Origin: Methanothrix sp. | Lineage (GTDB): Archaea; Halobacteriota; Methanosarcinia; Methanotrichales; Methanotrichaceae | NCBI GenBank assembly: GCA_011620785.1 | Contig: WOYM01000097.1 | Coordinates: forward strand, 1-33,309 | DNA: 33,309 bases | Direction of reading: 5' to 3' | In this document: piece after piece, positions 32,840-33,309 of the stretch | Layout of the letters: each line of letters opens with the position of its first letter | How positions within the stretch are numbered: the stretch's first letter is position 1 | Program-made: the position numbers and the translations under genes | Notes under the pieces: model-generated | The model's database searches: none | What the model saw: only the letters and a program-made list of their open reading frames with translations | What the model was told of the DNA's origin: nothing

Positions 32840-33309
32840 ATGTCTTCGCATTGGATCTGGATGTTCAGGATATTCTTCATTCAGATGCTTCTTCTCTGGG
32901 CTGGTGGCCACGAAGTTGGCGACGGCTATGGCGATCTGGAGATCAGTGCAACTAATATGCTTCCTGGACAACTCTCATATTGCTTTTTTAAATTCTGCAT
33001 CTGCAGAACAATTGTGTCCAACCTATCAAATCCTCAACGGCTTCATTTATATCTAAGCCCCCCCGGCGTTGAGGGGGCCCCTTTGGCCGCGGCCCGAAGG
33101 GGCGACTCGCGGCGTGCGCAAAAAAAACAGTCTGTGTAGATCAATCTTAGCCTTGATAACAGCACTCGATTCGCGAAATCGTTATATTCCGAACCTCTTA
33201 AAAAAAGTTCAAACTTTCACCTGGGCCCGCCTGGCGAATTTTTCATTTAATTGCTTTATGACCTGAACAGCGTGGCACTTACTCCCCACTAAAATTTATC
33301 CGTCTGTTA
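32840..33309. other. gene-poor tail with no confident gene
   Basis: About 470 nt without a supported gene. Two minus-strand frames look mildly protein-like but match nothing I know: a 45-codon frame from TTG 32971 to 32834 (including LQIAIAVANFVATSPEKKH) and a 26-codon frame from GTG 33289 to 33209 (AVQVIKQLNEKFARRAQV). They may be eroded gene pieces. A GC-rich hairpin cluster lies at 33057-33119, reported separately. Confidence 0.3.
33057..33127. repeat. GC-rich palindromic element followed by A8
   Basis: Two adjoining inverted repeats are visible: GCCCCC (33057-33062) with GGGGGC (33073-33078), and CCCCTT (33078-33083) with AAGGGG (33097-33102) enclosing the palindrome GGCCGCGGCC (33085-33094). 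Eight A residues (33120-33127) follow. A TATA-like ATTTATAT lies just upstream at 33044-33051 on the plus strand. It could be a repeat-family palindrome or part of a structured small RNA; it is not a terminator on either strand because the T-run is on the wrong side. Confidence 0.45.

Noticed and set aside
1..33309. CRISPR arrays, complete insertion sequences, rRNA and tRNA genes.
   Set aside because: No regularly spaced repeats, transposase gene with ends, cloverleaf or rRNA sequence was recognised by eye; a tRNA or covariance search would be decisive.

Overview
The window reads as chromosome of an acetate-using methanogenic archaeon, most likely Methanothrix (Methanosaeta). The grounds are three consecutive AMP-forming acetyl-CoA synthetase genes, together with Sep-tRNA:Cys-tRNA synthase, the PAN proteasomal ATPase, archaeal NAC, archaeal MBF1, AMP phosphorylase and an archaeal-type CobT. 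Archaeal TATA boxes, GGAGG or GGTGATC ribosome binding sites and frequent TTG starts fit this. The genus is an inference from gene content; no rRNA or tRNA gene was seen.

Layout. (1) 1-3300, minus strand: a decayed defence or restriction islet. In transcription order it holds a broken DUF1016 (YhcG-type) nuclease gene, a small PD-(D/E)XK nuclease, an OLD-like AAA ATPase, a DUF4276 TOPRIM-like protein, and what looks like the first codons of a type I restriction HsdR gene ending at the window edge. (2) 3300-10400, minus: three acs genes, each with its own promoter, a leader of roughly 120-160 nt, a TTG start and a terminator at its stop codon. (3) 10400-16300, minus: a CDKAL1-type tRNA methylthiotransferase, an AI-2E family membrane protein, a divergent TrpD-like phosphoribosyltransferase, a zinc alcohol dehydrogenase and CobT. 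(4) 16500-20900: tandem secreted paralogues, SepCysS divergent from a GDPD-like protein fused to a Cys-rich domain, and a small secreted protein. (5) 20950-25430: an HD phosphohydrolase, NAC, a second pair of secreted paralogues and a PAC2 protein. (6) 25430-30660, minus: DUF89 phosphatase, HDAC-family protein, AMP phosphorylase, a nucleotidyltransferase, Sua5/YrdC and MBF1 in a tight run. (7) 30700-33309, plus: PAN, a predicted small trypsin-like protease, a truncated nucleoside phosphorylase-family remnant, and a gene-poor tail with a GC-rich hairpin.

How the genes fit together. The three synthetases turn acetate, ATP and CoA into acetyl-CoA, AMP and PPi, the entry step of aceticlastic methanogenesis in this genus. 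AMP phosphorylase can take AMP into the ribose-1,5-bisphosphate pathway. CobT serves corrinoid synthesis needed by methanogenic methyltransferases. Sua5 and the CDKAL1-type enzyme act early and late in making ms2t6A in tRNA. PAN and the PAC2 protein belong to proteasome biology. The points most worth a second look are the nuclease/ATPase/TOPRIM islet with its readable decay, the intracellular trypsin-like protein behind PAN, the TrpD-like protein with altered substrate motifs, and the GDPD/Cys-rich fusion with a changed metal ligand.
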